From FEN-680 sp036845225 (GTDB lineage Bacteria > Actinomycetota > Geothermincolia > Fen-727 > Anoxymicrobiaceae), in the NCBI GenBank assembly GCA_036845225.1, contig DAIUEJ010000060.1, forward strand, positions 1 to 12,997: 12,997 nucleotides of DNA. The letters are read 5' to 3'. This document shows positions 12,960 to 12,997 of the stretch, one piece after another (position 1 is the first letter of the stretch; every line of letters begins with the position of its first letter). The notes beneath the pieces are model-generated. The model did no database searches. It was not told the origin of the DNA and was given only the letters and a program-made list of their open reading frames with translations. The position numbers were made by a program, and so were the translations under genes.

Positions 12960-12997
12960 CGCCGGCTGGAAACGTAGCGCCGGCGTCCCGCCGGCTG
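12957..12997. repeat. Partial and full copies of the ilvD-upstream hairpin repeat at the ilvC 3' end
   Basis: TAGCGCCGGC (12957-12966) starts at the ilvC stop codon, and GTAGCGCCGGCG begins again at 12974. The second copy has the same hairpin as before ilvD, GCCGGCG-tcc-CGCCGGC (12979-12995), differing by one base in the loop. This shows that the repeat is dispersed, not confined to the ilvD leader. The window ends within or just after it. Confidence 0.8.

Overview
The window is GC-rich bacterial chromosome carried on a scaffold, since it holds a run of exactly 100 N, the usual mark of a gap of unknown length. Strong GGAGG-type ribosome binding sites, a COG4880-like secreted beta-propeller, Fe-S-rich proteins, GTG starts, four-base gene overlaps and an [4Fe-4S]-style dihydroxyacid dehydratase would fit an anaerobic, deep-branching Actinomycetota or a similar GC-rich lineage. 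That placement is an impression, not a measurement.

Left part (1-4808). A secreted or membrane-anchored beta-propeller protein runs off the left edge on the minus strand. Divergent from it is a tight three-gene unit: a cysteine-rich ferredoxin-like protein, a small divergent cation-efflux (CDF-type) membrane protein, and a CYTH-fold (class IV adenylate cyclase type) protein with an odd acidic tail. This unit and the minus-strand gcvH gene face each other across a bidirectional hairpin terminator. gcvH and a membrane-anchored orphan protein are divergently transcribed from an AT-rich promoter island, and the orphan may have a leaderless transcript.

Right part (4809-12997). Seven genes run on the plus strand: leuC-type and leuD-type hydro-lyase subunits, an isocitrate/isopropylmalate dehydrogenase family enzyme, ilvD, ilvB, ilvN and ilvC. 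ilvB/N make acetolactate or acetohydroxybutyrate, ilvC reduces and isomerises it, and ilvD dehydrates the diol to the 2-oxo acid. leuA, a branched-chain aminotransferase and ilvA/cimA are not in the window. The dehydrogenase placed where leuB would be expected carries the substrate-binding residues of isocitrate dehydrogenase rather than LeuB, and the small hydro-lyase subunit has an unusual substrate loop. The first three genes may therefore be an aconitase-like plus isocitrate dehydrogenase module feeding 2-oxoglutarate/glutamate, not the leucine branch.

Non-coding DNA in the ilv cluster is rich in small palindromic repeats of at least three kinds: a CCCTCTCCCC/GGGGAGAGGG element between leuC and leuD, a 30-bp tandem hairpin repeat before ilvD that abuts the N gap and recurs after ilvC, and a GGGG-acagg-CCCC palindrome before ilvC. 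No RNA genes, CRISPR array, transposase or phage gene was seen, and I found no convincing new multi-gene system. The most unusual points are the specificity of the leuCD-dehydrogenase trio, the 18-cysteine ferredoxin-like protein, the CYTH tail and the repeat architecture.
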